64,000 nt of DNA from Candidatus Gracilibacteria bacterium GN02-872 (GCA_003260325.1 MOLU01000001.1:186001-250000); one strand, 5' to 3'; positions 1-11,398 are shown, counted from the first letter of the stretch. Notes: generated by a model from the sequence alone, not told the origin. Numbers and translations are program-made.

Positions 1-69
1 GTGGTTTAGATCTATCAAAAGCCATAATCAATATAGTTTATATAATAAAATTTTTGTAATTTAATAATA

Positions 70-207
70 ATGAAAAAACTAATAAAATCAAGTTTGTTTT
101 ATCAATTTTTTCTCATTTTCCTCACTTTCTTTTCAATAATTCTAATTGCTCTTTTCAATTTTCTATGAGCATTTCAAGTTAATCTTGCCATAATTATATT
201 TTATTAA
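70..207 (+). CDS. possible small membrane peptide (45 aa)
   Basis: I do not recognise this. The frame opens with MKKLIKSSLFYQFF and continues as one hydrophobic stretch of about 25 residues, so it would be a single-pass membrane peptide. It holds one in-frame UGA (Gly) near residue 33 and ends in TAA. An A-rich leader precedes the ATG, as for most genes here. Its 3' end overlaps the 3' end of the convergent small basic protein by 14 nt. Short hydrophobic frames arise easily in AT-rich DNA, so it may not be translated. Confidence 0.3.
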
Positions 208-403
208 GATTAATTTTATATTTATTTAACTTAACAGTAACAACTTTCATTGCATTTTTTAGCCATTTTGTTTCTCATTCAAATTTTACTCTTTTTTCAA
301 GTTTCTTATAGTGAGAAATAGCTTTTGCAACTTTACCTCCAGACACAGTTTTTTTCTTGTTTACTGCATAATTCAATCTTCTAGGTCTTTTATTTGCAGG
401 CAT
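194..403 (-). CDS. small basic protein, unknown function (69 aa)
   Basis: The protein starts MPANKRPRRLNYAV and is strongly basic along its whole length, with Lys/Arg clusters in both halves. It has no membrane segment and no Cys. One Gly near residue 45 is encoded by UGA. Size and charge suggest an RNA- or ribosome-associated protein, but I cannot assign a family. Two tRNA genes lie just upstream on the same strand. The ATG has no Shine-Dalgarno sequence, as is usual in this window. Confidence 0.6.
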
Positions 404-518
404 ATTTATTTATAAATAAAAATTTAAAATGGTAAAATGGTAAAATATTTGAAATCCAAAGATAGCATTTAATTTTACCACTTCTTTTCAAATTTTACCA
501 CTTTTAATTTTTCTTAAA

Positions 519-595
519 TGGTGGAGCCTAGGAGAGTCGAACTCCTGACCTCCTGCGTGCAAAGCAGGCGCTCTAGCCAACTGAGCTAAGGCCCC
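519..595 (-). tRNA. tRNA-Ala (anticodon TGC), CCA encoded
   Basis: A full cloverleaf reads on the minus strand. The 7-bp acceptor stem is GGGGCCT/AGGCTCC with discriminator A. The D arm is AGCTCAGTTGGCTAGAGC, the anticodon loop contains TGC, and the T arm contains GTTCGACTC. The 3' CCA is genome-encoded. Confidence 0.97.
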
Positions 596-703
596 AAAAT
601 ATTTTTTTTGAAAAACAAACAGTCAATACAAAGTTAGCAATGCTATTTTAAACTTTCTATTTGTTAAGCAACATTGTGCTTTATTATGTTTTTCTTTACT
701 AAA

Positions 704-782
704 TGGCGGACACGACGGGACTCGAACCCGCGACCTCTGCAGTGACAGTGCAGCGCTCTAACCAAAACTGAGCTACGCATCC
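704..782 (-). tRNA. tRNA-Asp (anticodon GTC), CCA encoded
   Basis: The acceptor stem is GGATGCG/CGTGTCC with discriminator G and an encoded CCA. The anticodon stem CTGCA/TGCAG presents loop CTGTCAC, giving GTC (Asp). The T arm is canonical (GGTTCGAGTCC). The D loop is two T longer than usual (CAGTTTTGGTTAGAG). It lies upstream of tRNA-Ala on the same strand with about 108 nt between them. Confidence 0.93.
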
Positions 783-829
783 AAAGATCCCAAAAGCTTA
801 AAAATACTTTTTATTCTTAGGCAAGTGGG

Positions 830-857
830 ATTATATAAATTTTTTTTTTTATTGCAA
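830..857 (-). promoter_or_regulatory. promoter for tRNA-Asp (and possibly tRNA-Ala)
   Basis: Read on the minus strand: -35 TTGCAA (852-857), 16-bp A/T spacer, -10 TATAAT (830-835), about 48 bp upstream of the mature tRNA-Asp 5' end. The rest of the interval between the tRNA and ftsX is T/A-rich and shows nothing else I can identify. Confidence 0.5.
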
Positions 858-932
858 GTTTTTTTTTAACTTTTTTTATTTTTTCTTTTTTCCTATAGAA
901 AAATATTTTTAAAAAATGTCAAGTTAAAGCGA

Positions 933-1826
933 TTAATCCAAATTTTTTAAATACTTTCTAGAAGATAAATATCAGCTAAGTCAACCTATAAAAATAAATA
1001 TTAATAATTCTAAACTTGCTAAATTTGTTTGAATTTCAAAAATATAATATTTTCAAAAAACAGAATTTAAATTTCTCAAAAGAATGTAAAATAAACTCAA
1101 ACTTATAAGAAATGAAATTATTGAATAAATAATTCATTGCAAAATAAATGGCCCATAAATAAAGCTTTTTGCTCATCAAACAAGTCTTGTTATATAAATT
1201 TCATCTTTGTAATAATAAATAAAGTTTGAAACAACACTATAAGTTATTATTGCAATAGAAACAAAAAATATTATAATTATATATTTTATTCAATAATTTA
1301 GCAAATCTAAAACATAAGTGACTTGATTTATACGTTCATATTGTGTCTTATAATTAGCAAAATAATCTTTTTCTATATCATTATTTAAAAATATAGAAAT
1401 CTGATTTTCTATTGCTTTATTTACTTTTGAGTAGTCAACAATTGCAATATTTGATAAAATGATAGTTTCAGGAAAAGGATTATCTCAACTTTCTAAAATT
1501 TTTGTCAATTCTGGATCCTTCTGAGTCATTTCTAAAAGAATTTTATCTTTTGTTTTGTAATCAAAAACTATATCTTTATCTATTTCTTTTATATTTTTTT
1601 CCAAAGTACTAATTTCCACGGAATCCTTAGTTATTCAGTCTTTTAAATATAAAGAAAAATTTAACTTAGCATTTATTTCAGAAATAATTTTTACAGAAAC
1701 TCATTCCAAAATTTGTAAAACATTGATAAAAAACATTAAGAGTGTTAAAACAAGAATTGTAGAAATAGTCAAAAATTTATTTCTCAAAATATTTTTTATA
1801 GAATATTTTGTAATATTAAAAAACAT
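933..1826 (-). CDS. ftsX: cell division protein FtsX (ABC permease-like)
   Basis: FtsX is the membrane half of FtsEX, which couples divisome position to cell-wall hydrolase activation. The 297-aa sequence has the family layout: one N-terminal membrane helix after a short basic tail (about residues 18-40), an extracytoplasmic domain of roughly 130 residues, then three membrane helices including a SYSVVSNFIYYYKDEI-type segment and a GGAKSFI loop. About ten Gly residues are encoded by UGA, both Gly of the GGAKSF loop among them. FtsE is not encoded in this window. The assignment rests on topology and these loops. Confidence 0.8.
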
Positions 1827-1988
1827 AATTTAAATTTATTAGAAATTCTTAATTTTTTCGATAATAGAATATTTAAGAAATCATTTTTTGCAAATTTTTT
1901 TTAAAGTCTTCACGAAAAATATTTTCAAAACTTGCCAAAAAAATATTTTCTTTTAAAATATAAAAAATATAATTTAGCTTAAAAATAA

Positions 1989-3038
1989 ATGAACTTATCA
2001 GAATTTGATTACTTTTTACCTGAGGAGCTTATAGCACAAAGTGCAGTTGAACCAAGAGACCACTCAAAACTTTTAAAAATCAATCCAAATACGCAAAAAA
2101 TAGAAGAAAAAAAATTTTTTGAAATATTAAATGATTTATGAGAAAATGACGTTTTAATTTTAAATAAAACAAAAGTAATAAATGCAAGATTAAATTGATT
2201 TATAGAAAATGATAAAAACAAAATTTGTGAAATTTTTCTTCACAAACAATTAAACAAAAATACTTGGGACTGTCTAGTTTATCCTTGAAGAAAACTAAAA
2301 CTTGGGAAAAAAATTTTCTTTAATGTAAATGATGAAAATATTTTGCAGGCTGAAATAAAAGAGATCTCTGATTCAGGAAGAATAGTAGAGTTTAGTAAAT
2401 GATGAATTGAATTTTTAGAATTGATTGAAAAGATTTGAACAATTCCTCTTCCTCCATATATAAAACAAAAATTAAATGATTGAGATAGATATCAAACAGT
2501 TTTTAATGAAGTTTCTGGAAGTGTCGCAGCTCCTACAGCTTGACTACATTTTACAAAAGAGCTTTTGGAAAAATTAAAAGAAAAATGAGTAAAAATAGAA
2601 AAAGTCTTACTTCACGTTTGACTTTGAACTTTTAAAAATGTTGAAACAGAAAATATTTTAGAGCACAAAATGCATAGCGAATATATAGAATTAGATGAGC
2701 AAACTGCAAAAAATCTAAACAAATATAAAAAATCTTGAAAAAGAATAATTTCAGTTTGAACAACTTCAATCCGTGTTTTAGAAAGCTTTGCAAATGAATT
2801 TTGAGAACTAGAAAGCTGAAAAAAAGATACAAATATTTTTATTTATCCATGATACAATTGGAAGTTTGTAGATGCGATGATTACAAATTTTCACTTACCA
2901 AAATCTACACTTTTGATGCTTGTTTCTAGCTTTGCCTGAAAAGATTTTATAACAAAAGCTTATAATTACGCAATAGAAAATAAATTTCGTTTCTTTTCCT
3001 TTTGAGATGCTATGTTTATAGAAGAAAGAAAAAAATAA
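1989..3038 (+). CDS. queA: S-adenosylmethionine:tRNA ribosyltransferase-isomerase
   Basis: QueA transfers and isomerises the ribosyl moiety of AdoMet onto preQ1 in tRNA to form epoxyqueuosine. The 349-aa length is normal. Family landmarks are the N-terminal FDYFLPEELIAQ, PPYI near residue 155, GSVAAPTAGLHFT near residues 177-189, GLGTFKNV near 212, and TNFHLPKSTLLM near 299. Many of the glycines in these motifs are UGA. The first ATG lies in an A-rich leader without a Shine-Dalgarno sequence. It is divergent from ftsX. Queuosine precursors are probably salvaged, because no other pathway gene is nearby. Confidence 0.95.
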
Positions 3039-3095
3039 TCTTGAAAAAAAATTTATTTAATTAAAATAAAATAAATATTTTTAATTCTTAAAATT

Positions 3096-3962
3096 ATGAA
3101 AGCTAAGATTTGAATTATTATATTAACCATAAGTATTTTATTTTCTAAAAATATTTATGCAGAAAATAATAAACAATGTTGTCAAATTGCAACAAATATT
3201 TCTAAAATTATTTTTAATTATTTAAATAAAGATCAAAATCTAAATAAAATAAATATAATTTCTGAATATAAAGATAAAAAAGTCAATTTTCAAAACTTTA
3301 TGTTTCATTATATTGAAGATGTCCCAAAAAATACAAAAGACAAGCTAAGATACAATTTATCTTTTTCTCCACAAAAATTTGAAGAATTATTAAAATATTT
3401 AGATGAAAATAAAATAGAAACTATAACTTTTGAGGACTTAAAAGAGATTTTTGAGTGAAAGAAAAAAATGCCAGAAAAAGCAGTTATGCTAGGTTTTGAT
3501 GATTGACATCTAGATCACTACACTGAGGCTTTTCCTTTACTAAAAAAATACAACAAAAAATGAGTATTTTTTATAATAAGTTCTTTCCCTTGAAATGACC
3601 AAAATTATATGAATTGGGAGCAAATAATAGAAATGTCACAAAATTGACAAGAAATATGATCACATACAGTTTCTCATCCAAATCTCACAACTTTAAATGA
3701 ACAAGAGTTAAAAAAAGAATTATTTGAATCAAAAAAGCAAATCGAAGAAAAAATCAAAAAATCAGTTATTTCTATTGCCTATCCAATCGGAAAATTTAAT
3801 AATAATGTTTTAAAATATACAAAAGAAATTTATATTTTTGCTAGAACAACAAAATATTGATGATTTATAGACACAAAAAATTTATTAACAATTCCTACTA
3901 TAAGAATAACTCCAGAATTTAGTATCAAAAGTATCTCTAACAATTTTGAAAACAAAAAATAG
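3096..3962 (+). CDS. secreted polysaccharide deacetylase (NodB/CE4 family)
   Basis: CE4 enzymes remove N- or O-acetyl groups from peptidoglycan, chitin-like or other polysaccharides using a metal. The 288-aa product starts with a signal peptide (residues 1-22, ending IYA) and carries the NodB landmarks: GFDDGHLDHY near residue 134 (the DD metal/acid motif) and GSHTVSHPNL near residue 187 (metal-binding HxxxH). YPIGKFN near residue 230 is the third motif. It is therefore exported and probably acts on the cell's own or a host's wall. It follows queA by 57 nt and ends in TAG within a bidirectional terminator. The substrate cannot be read from the sequence. Confidence 0.88.
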
Positions 3963-3985
3963 ACAAAATAAATTGTCTATTTTTT
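3954..3985. terminator. bidirectional terminator between deacetylase and PPIase genes
   Basis: Inverted repeat AATAGACAA / TTGTCTATT with a 6-nt loop, flanked by A-run and T-run, so it can serve both convergent genes. The stop codon of the deacetylase gene lies inside the left arm. Confidence 0.8.
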
Positions 3986-5168
3986 AATCTTTTGAGACGA
4001 TTTCTATATCAAATTTAAGAGTTTTTCAAGCCATTGGATGATTTATATCAATTGTTACAGTTTCTTCATTTGTATCTATTATCTCTAACTCTCAAAGTTG
4101 AGTAGGAAGTTTTGCTCATTTTTCAAGTTTAATTCAAGCATCTGTAAATTCCTTCAAATCAGCTTTTTTAATAATTTGTTTTTGATTTTCATCACGTTTC
4201 CCGTAAGCCTTTTCTGGAGGTAAAGTAATAGATTTTTTTTCTCAAACTTTCATTCAAACAACAGCTTCATCAAAACCAGAAATCATTTGTCAAGCTCAAA
4301 CTGTAAAAGAAATTGGTGTTCATCTTGAATAACTATCATCAAAAGTCTGTCCATTTTCAAAAGTTCATTTATAGTGGACAGAAACTTTGTCTCAACTTTT
4401 TATTGGAGAATTTTTACTTTCTTCTTGAGCTTTATTATAATCATCAACTACTTTTTTTTCATCAAATGGATAATCAACAAATTTTCCATCTTCATATTTT
4501 TTAATTTCAATTGAAATAATTTTTACTTCTTTCTCAGGTTTGTCTCAAGCTCAAGTTTTTACTTTTGAGATATTTAAAACATTTTCTCTTCATCAAATAA
4601 CTTCACCAAAAACTGAGTGTTTAAAGTCTAAATAATTATTATTGTTGACATTTATAAAAAATTGACTTCCGTTTGTATTTGCTCAAGAATTTGCCATCGA
4701 AATAGTGTAAGTATTGTTTTTTAAGTCTTTATCAAATTCATCTTTAAATTTTTTTCAATAAATACTTTCTCATCAAGTTCCGTTCCCAAGCGGATCTCCT
4801 CACTGAATCATAAAATCTTTTATAACTCTATGAAAAGTAGTTCAGTTATAATATCATTTTTTTGCTAATCAAATAAAATTTGCTGAAGTAATAGGAGCTT
4901 TTTTTGTCTCTAAGAATATTTCAATTTGTCATTTTGTTGTCTTCATAAAAGCTACAACATCACCATTTTCTAATTTTTTGTTTGTTTGCATTTCTTTTAA
5001 ATTTTTATCATATAAAATAGTTTTATCTTCTGTTTCAGTAGAAACAGCTCAAGTTTGAGTAATTCAAGTTGAACTATTTTTAACTGTTCAAGTAGAAATT
5101 TTATCTTGCTTTGTGCTACAAGAAGCTACAAATAGAGCAAGAAAAACAATTATAATTATTTTTTTCAT
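3984..5168 (-). CDS. lipoprotein: cyclophilin-FKBP dual-domain peptidyl-prolyl isomerase
   Basis: One 394-aa frame joins two unrelated prolyl isomerases. Residues 1-18 are a lipoprotein signal with lipobox VASC (Cys18). About residues 70-230 are a cyclophilin: FHRVIKDFMIQGGDP (catalytic Arg), GNGTGGESIYGKKF, GSQFFINV and HSVFGEV. From about residue 255 follows an SlyD-type FKBP: GDKVSVHYKGTFENGQTFD, a loop with PPEKAYGKRD, an insert-in-flap segment, and the closing NHPMAGKTLKFDIEI. Both domains look intact. The protein should be anchored outside the membrane and fold secreted proteins such as the S-layer and pilus proteins. Dual-family immunophilins are known but uncommon. Glycines in both domains are largely UGA. 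Confidence 0.9.
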
Positions 5169-5178
5169 CTTTTTTAAA

Positions 5179-8100
5179 TTATTTTTTAAGTTTGATTTTC
5201 TTTTTTGTAGAAATATTTTCTCATTTGAAAATTTTCAATAAATATTCTACAAATTTTTCTGTATTTTCAAAATTTTTTACAGAACTTCTTAGTTTTTTAG
5301 CATCAACAAACTGAAACTTTACTTCTCTGTCAAGTTGCAAAAATTTCTTTAAATCATCTAAGTTTGATTCTTCAAAAAAATCAATTTGGTAATTTATTCA
5401 AACTTTTCTAAAAGAATTTATTTTAAAAGCAAATCAAATTATCTTTAAATAAAGCAAATCAAAGAAATTTTTTACTGATTCTGATAAATTTTCATTAAAA
5501 GAGAAAAAATCTTTTTTAACTATTTCTAGTTCTTCAAGAGTTCTAATATTTTCTATTTCTCTATAAAAATTTATTTTGTCAAGTTCTGAAGAAAATAGAT
5601 TATCATCTATAAATGCGTCAATACTCAAATCAACAATTGTTTTTATTCTTTTTTCTTTTATTTCTTCAGATTCAGAGAGTCAAGCATTTTTTAATTCTTC
5701 TATTTTATCTTCAAGCATTTCTAAAAATAAATTTAGTCAAACTTCGCTACTACTTCAGCTTTGCCTAATTCACAAAATATCTCATCATCACCTGATTTCT
5801 AGATCTTTTATTGCAAGTTCAAATCAAGCTCAAAGATGACTGTAATCAACTATAGTTTTTAGTCTTTTTGAAGCATCTTCCTTTATTTGATCTTTTCTAA
5901 AAAGCAAATAACAGTATCATTTTTGACTTCATCTTCAAACCCTTCATCTAAGTTGATGAATTTGACTTATTCAAAAATTTACAGAATCATTTATAAAAAT
6001 AGTGTTTACATTCGGGAAATCTATACCATTTTCTATAACTGTTGTTGACAAAAGCAAATCATATTCTTTTCTCTTAAATTGAATAATTCTTTTTTCAAGA
6101 GTATCTCATTTCAGCTGTCAGTGAGTTACAAGTATTTTTTTCCCAGGTAAAATATTTTCTAAATAAGATTGCAAAGATAAAATTGTTTCAACTCTGTTAT
6201 GAATAAAAAAAACTTGTCCTCACCTATCAAATTCTCTTTTACAAGCATCAAAAATAAGTCAATCATTAAAATCTGAAATAATAGTTTGTATTTCTTGTTT
6301 TCAAACTGGAGGAGTTGTCAACATTGAAACCTGTCTAAGTCAATTTAAAGCCATATTCAAGCTTCTAGGAATAGGTGTTGCTGACATTGAAAGTATATCA
6401 ATATTTCACTTCAAAGCTTTGATTTTTTCCTTGTCTTTAACTCAAAACTTATGTTCTTCATCAATCACCAAAAGTCACAAATTTTTGAATTTAACATCTG
6501 AGCTAAGAAGTCTATGTGTTCAAATTACTAAATCTATTTTCCCTTCCTGTAGCTTTTGTAAAGTTGATTTTATGACAGCTGGTTTTTCAAATCTAGTCAG
6601 AACCTCTATATTAAAAGGAAAATCTTTAAACCTTTCTTTTGCTTTTTCAAAGTGCTCATAAGCCAAAACAACCAAAGGAGAAATCAAAACAGCCTGTTTA
6701 TCATTTATTAGACATTTAAAAATAGAAGCAAAAGCAACTTCTGTCTTTCAAAATCAAACATCTCAACAAAGAAGTCTATCCATAGGAATTTCCTTTTCCA
6801 TATCAGTAAAAATGTCCTCAATTGCTAAATGTTGGTCATCTGTGTAAACATATTCAAAACTTCTAAAAAACTCATTTTCCTCAGCCTTTTTTGATTCAAA
6901 AGCAAATCATTTTTGTAAATTTCTCTTTGCATAAATTTCAAGTAATTCAGAAGCTATTTGTTCAACATCTTCAGAAACTTTCTTCAGTTTCTTTTCCCAA
7001 TCTTTTGTTCATAAATTTGTTAATTTTGGATTTTCGCTTCAAACATATTTTGATACTCTTCAAACTTCCATAATTGGTACAAAAAGCTTGTCATTATCCT
7101 TGTAGTCAATAGTTATGTATTCTTTTTTCACAGTTTTTCCATTTTGATCAGGTATTTCTTTTGTAACTATTTCACTAAAAATACCAACTCAATGATCTAT
7201 ATGAACGACATAATCTCCAGGCTTTATCTGTAAAAGTAAATCCATATTTTCAGAAAAACTCCTTTTTACTCTTCTTTTTACAAATATTTTTGAAATAATA
7301 TCATCAGTAAAAACGTAATTTAAGCCAATTTTGAAACTTTTTAAATTATTTAAATCAGATTTAAAAACTGAAATATTTTCCAAATTATTTAATTCTAAAA
7401 AATTTTTTATTGTATTTAAATTTTTTGTAAAAATATATTTTTTAGAAGTTTTTTCTTCTAATTTAAACTTAAATTCATCCAAATTATTAAAAAATATTTC
7501 TTCTACTCAAAGATTTTCTAATCAATTTCAAAAATTTGCAAAAGAAATAAAATTTTTTAAATATCAAATAATTTCATCATAAAAATTATAAAAGTCAATA
7601 CTATCAAGAATAATCAATTTTTCAGTTGATTTTACTTTTTCTACAAAAAATTTATTTACTTCAGAAACATAAGAAAAACTATTTAATTCTTTATTTAATC
7701 AAAAAAAATAAAAATCTATTTTTTTATTATCTAGTAAAATTTCATCAACCTCATCTCACCAAAAACTTATTTTCAAAACATTTCAAGAATTTGTAAAGTA
7801 AGTAAAAATCTCTCATTTTATATTAAAGTGAAGTTTTTCTTCATACTCAGCAAAAGAAATTCCTAAATCATTTAGTTTTTTAGCAAAAGAAAGCATATCT
7901 ACTCTATCTCATTTTTTGATTTGAAAAATATTTTTTTCAAAAAAATTTACTGAAAAATCTATATAAAAAATATCTTTATTAAGAAAAAATTTTCAATTTC
8001 AGTTCAAAAAAAAGTCAACTAAATCACAAAAATTTTGCATCAAAAAACACCTTTCTCACAAAAAAGAAAGTATTTTCTTATAAGACAAAGCTTTTTTTTC

Positions 8101-8226
8101 AGTTTCAACAAAAATCAAAAAATCTTCTTTTTTCAGTAAATCAAAAAGTAAAAGCGATTTTGAAAATGTATTTCAAGAATTTGAATAAATCCTGTTTAGT
8201 TCTAGTTTTCTTCCTAAATCAACCAA
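5179..8226 (-). CDS. mfd: transcription-repair coupling factor Mfd
   Basis: Mfd dislodges RNA polymerase stalled at DNA lesions and recruits UvrA. The 1015-aa frame has a divergent UvrB-like N-terminal region, the RNAP-interaction segment PGDYVVHIDHGVGIF near residue 340, a superfamily-2 helicase core with GDVGFGKTEVA near 485, DEEH near 592 and LRGRVGRSDEG near 767, and the C-terminal TRCF region. It is shorter than the roughly 1150 aa usual in larger genomes, mainly at the N terminus. No ATG is available near the start: an in-frame TAA sits two codons upstream of TTG (8224-8226), so the start is TTG or the ATT just before it. uvrA is also in this window. Confidence 0.93.
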
Positions 8227-8255
8227 AATTTAAAAAATAATAAATTAAAAAATCA

Positions 8256-8283
8256 TTTACAAATTATATAAAAAAAATAAAAT
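8256..8283 (+). promoter_or_regulatory. promoter for tsaB-era gene group
   Basis: TTTACA (8256-8261), 16-bp spacer, TAAAAT (8278-8283), 33 bp before the tsaB ATG. The three following genes are closely spaced and share the strand, so they are probably one transcript. Confidence 0.5.
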
Positions 8284-8316
8284 AATAAAAATATATTTTA
8301 ACTAAAAATTTCAAAA

Positions 8317-8877
8317 ATGATTTTATTTATAAATACTGTAGCTAAAAATAGCTATCTCTGACTTTTTGATGAAAAAAGAAACCTGATAAAAGAGACTTAT
8401 TTTGAAATAAAATGAAACGAATCAAGCTTACTTTTACCAAAAATAGAAGATTTTTTAAAAGAAAATAATTTTGATTATCCTGAAATTAAAAACTTTATTT
8501 TAGTTAATTGACCTTGAAGCTTTACTTGAATTAGAACTGTAGTTTTAGCCATAAATACCATAAGCTTTATAACAAAGCAAAGTATAACTCCTATAAATTA
8601 TTTTGATTTATTTAAAAAATATCCTATAATAAAGTCAAGTTCTAAAAGAGATAGTTTTTTCAAAAAAGATAAAGATTCTCCTATAGAGATTATTGAAAAT
8701 GAAAAAATATTTGACTATTTACAAGAAAACGGTATAAATCAAGTATTTTGAGATACAAAATTTGAAAAAATAGAAACACTTGAAAATATAGATTATTATG
8801 ATATAATAAAAGAAATAAAACTAAAAGACTTAAAAAAAATAGAACCTTTATACATAAAGAAACCAAATATTTGTTAA
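8317..8877 (+). CDS. tsaB: tRNA threonylcarbamoyladenosine biosynthesis protein TsaB
   Basis: TsaB is the non-catalytic partner of TsaD in making t6A37 in tRNA. The 186-aa protein starts MILFINTVAKNSYLGLFD and has the defining NGPGSFTGIRTVV segment near residues 63-75, with three of its four Gly encoded by UGA. It is about 40 residues shorter than the E. coli protein, mostly in the C-terminal half, as in other reduced genomes. It precedes the PH-domain gene by 10 nt. No TsaD, TsaC or TsaE is visible in the window. Confidence 0.85.
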
Positions 8878-8887
8878 AATAAAATTT

Positions 8888-9403
8888 ATGTTAAATTTAC
8901 AAAATATGAGACCATGAGAAGAAGTTTTGATGGTTGTAAAAAGACATTGGATAGTTTATGTAATGCTTTTTATATATTTCTTTTCAGGTGTAATTGTGAC
9001 TTTTATGATTTTTTTCTTCTTTTGACTTAATACATGGTGATATATGTTAAATATTATTCTATGGCTTATTTTAAGTATTATCTTATACATAGAATGGTTA
9101 AATCACGAACTTGACATGTATGTAGTCACAAACAATAGAGTTATTGGTTTAGAACAGATAGCATTTCTAAACAGAGCTGTAACCGAATGTAATTTATGAC
9201 AAATTCAAGAAGTCAATTCAAAAGCAAAATGACTTTTTGCAAATATTTTCAATTACTGAACTTTGTCTATACAAACAGCTGGAAGTAAAACAACTCTAAA
9301 AATGGAGTTTTGTCCTGATGTAATGCAAACTTCAAGAAAAATATTAAATGTAGTTGACAACTACAGAGACGAAAAAAATCTAAGAGAAAACCCTGAATAC
9401 TAA
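8888..9403 (+). CDS. membrane protein with bacterial PH-like domain
   Basis: The 171-aa protein has a short N terminus (MRPGEEVLMVVKRHW), two membrane helices (about residues 24-47 and 50-68), and a C-terminal domain with YVVTNNRVIGLEQIAFLNR followed by VNSKAKGLFANIFNYG. This matches the bPH2/YdbS-type fold, in which a pleckstrin-homology-like domain sits next to two membrane helices. Function in the family is poorly known; membrane or envelope stress roles have been proposed. It lies between tsaB and era and is probably co-transcribed with them. Confidence 0.7.
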
Positions 9404-9415
9404 CAAAATTTTTAA

Positions 9416-10315
9416 ATGAAAAAACTAAATCTAGAAGATATTTTAAAAAGTACTTCTGACTTGACAAAAGAAAAAAAAGTATGATACATATCAATAATTT
9501 GAAGACCAAATGCATGAAAATCTACTTTTATAAATTCACTTATTTGAGAAAAAATATCTATAACTACAAATATTCCTCAAACTACAAGAAAAAAAGTTTT
9601 GGCTATTTATAACGATTCTGATTCACAAATAATATTTTTAGATACACCAGGGATCCACAAATCTGAAAAAGAATTCAACAAAAAAATAAATGATGTCGCA
9701 ATAAATTCTATTTCAGATTCTGACTTAATCATGTATTTTATTGACCCAACAAGAGAAGGTTGAGAAGAAGAAAAATACATAAAAGAACTTATTTCAAAAG
9801 CAAAAAAACCAATTTTAAAAATATATACAAAATCAGACTTAAAAGCAAAAATAACTATTTCTAGCTGAGAAAATGTGATCAAAATATCTTCTGTCAATAA
9901 AGATTGATTTGAAGAATTATTAAAAAAAGTCAAATCATTTTTAAAAACTTGACCTTTATTTTTTCCTGAAGATTATTATACAAAACAAGACATTTACTTT
10001 AGAATAAGTGAAATCATAAGAGAAAAAGTGTTTTTAAATACAAAAGAAGAACTTCCTCACTCAATTTATGTTTGAGTTGATGAAATAGATGAAAAAGACA
10101 ATTTACTGAGAATAGTTGCCTATATTTACACTGAAACTGAAAGTCAAAAATATATAATTGTTTGAAAATGAGGTTCTCTTATAGCAAAAATTTGACTAGA
10201 ATCTAGACTTGATTTAGAAAAAATATTTGAAAAAAAAGTCTTTTTAGCTTTGAAAGCAAAATCTCAAAAAAACTGGAGAAAAAATGAAAAAATTGTAAAA
10301 AATCTATTGCAATAA
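9416..10315 (+). CDS. era: GTPase Era
   Basis: Era is a GTPase that binds the 3' end of 16S rRNA during 30S assembly. The 299-aa protein has a P-loop GRPNAGKST near residues 30-38, switch II DTPGIHKSEKEF near 76, and a C-terminal KH domain with YIIVGKGGSLIAKIG near 248. The nucleotide-specificity motif, normally NKxD, reads TKSD (about residues 138-141), a substitution also seen in some other TRAFAC GTPases. A tail of about 20 residues precedes the G domain. Both Gly of the P-loop are UGA. The gene ends just before a strong terminator. Confidence 0.93.
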
Positions 10316-10317
10316 AA

Positions 10318-10343
10318 AAAGTAGACAAAGTTTTGTCTACTTT
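10318..10343. terminator. bidirectional terminator between era and dsbA-like gene
   Basis: Stem GTAGACAAA / TTTGTCTAC, almost no loop, A-run before and T-run after, serving both convergent genes. The TAG stop of the minus-strand gene lies within the right arm. Confidence 0.8.
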
Positions 10344-11380
10344 TTAGTTTCTACTGATTTTATAGCTTCTTCTAGTTGTTCTTTTGTAGTTTTTTCATCA
10401 AATCAAGCAACAATTTTGTACTCTCAAGTCTCAGCATTTATAAAAATATTTGTCGGAGTTCAAGTAACTCAAAAGCTTTCCGTTGCTCTTTTATCTTGAC
10501 TTTCAACTTTTGTAGCAAACCTTGATTCTAAAAGGCAAGTTTCAAGTTTTTGCTTATCTACTCATAATTTTATAGCTTCTGTAACTAAAGAATCTTTATC
10601 AAAAATAGAATTTTTAAATCAAATATTTAACAAAGAAAAAAATATATCTTTTCCTTTTTGTTCAGCACTACATTCCAAAACTTCAAAAAACTTTTTATCT
10701 TGAGTTTTGTGAGCTATAAAGTGATTAAAAGTTTTTGAAATATTTTTGTGATTTTTTAAAATTTCTTCTGAAATTCACGAATTTCTAAAATTTCTACAAT
10801 AAATACAAGACAAATCAGAATATTCTAACCAAATAATTTCTTTGTTATTTTCATTCTCAAAAAATGAATCATTTTTTATACTTTCTAAGACATTTTTATT
10901 TAAAATCTGTAATCACCTAGCCGAAGCAGTGAAAGGATTATATATAGCTCAAATTTCTAAGTAATACTCAGAACTATCCATTTTTGTAAGGAATTTCTTT
11001 ACTTCAGTTTCTTCATCAAAATCATTTGTTGAAAAAATTACAGCAGGAAGTTTAGTTATATTGTTTTTTTCTAAATATTTTTTCACAGAATCATCACTAA
11101 AATCAAGTCTTTGGATTTTTGCATTTTTAACAAATTTTTCTTGGTTTTTGAAATTTTCTATAAAAGAATCCATATTTGTATCAGGATTTCTTTTATCTTC
11201 AATAAATTTTATAACCAATTGAGAGTTTTCTTTAGTTTTATCATTTACTTGAAGCGCTCAAGAAAAAAGTGTTCCACTTCAACTAGTTTCCCTTTCCAAA
11301 GAATTTTGCATAAAAACAAAAGTTCCAATTCATAAAAGCAAAATCATAGAAATCAGTAAAAATATTTTTTCTTTTGACAT
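10337..11380 (-). CDS. membrane-anchored DsbA-like thiol-disulfide oxidoreductase
   Basis: The 347-aa protein has an N-terminal signal anchor (about residues 5-24), a region of about 100 residues holding KFIEDKRNPDTN and a second thioredoxin-like stretch with LPAVIFS, then a DsbA-type domain. That domain carries the active-site motif C-I-Y-C near residue 188 (SDLSCIYCRNF) and a cis-Pro loop GVTGTPTNIFI near the C terminus. It should work outside the membrane, forming or reshuffling disulfides in exported proteins. The S-layer protein encoded upstream has several cysteines. An alternative in-frame ATG lies three codons upstream (11387-11389). Confidence 0.8.
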
Positions 11381-11398
11381 TTTATTCATTTAGATTGT

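Noticed and set aside
704..782. tRNA-Gly for UGA
   Set aside because: The anticodon is GTC (Asp). None of the three tRNAs in the window has a TCA anticodon.
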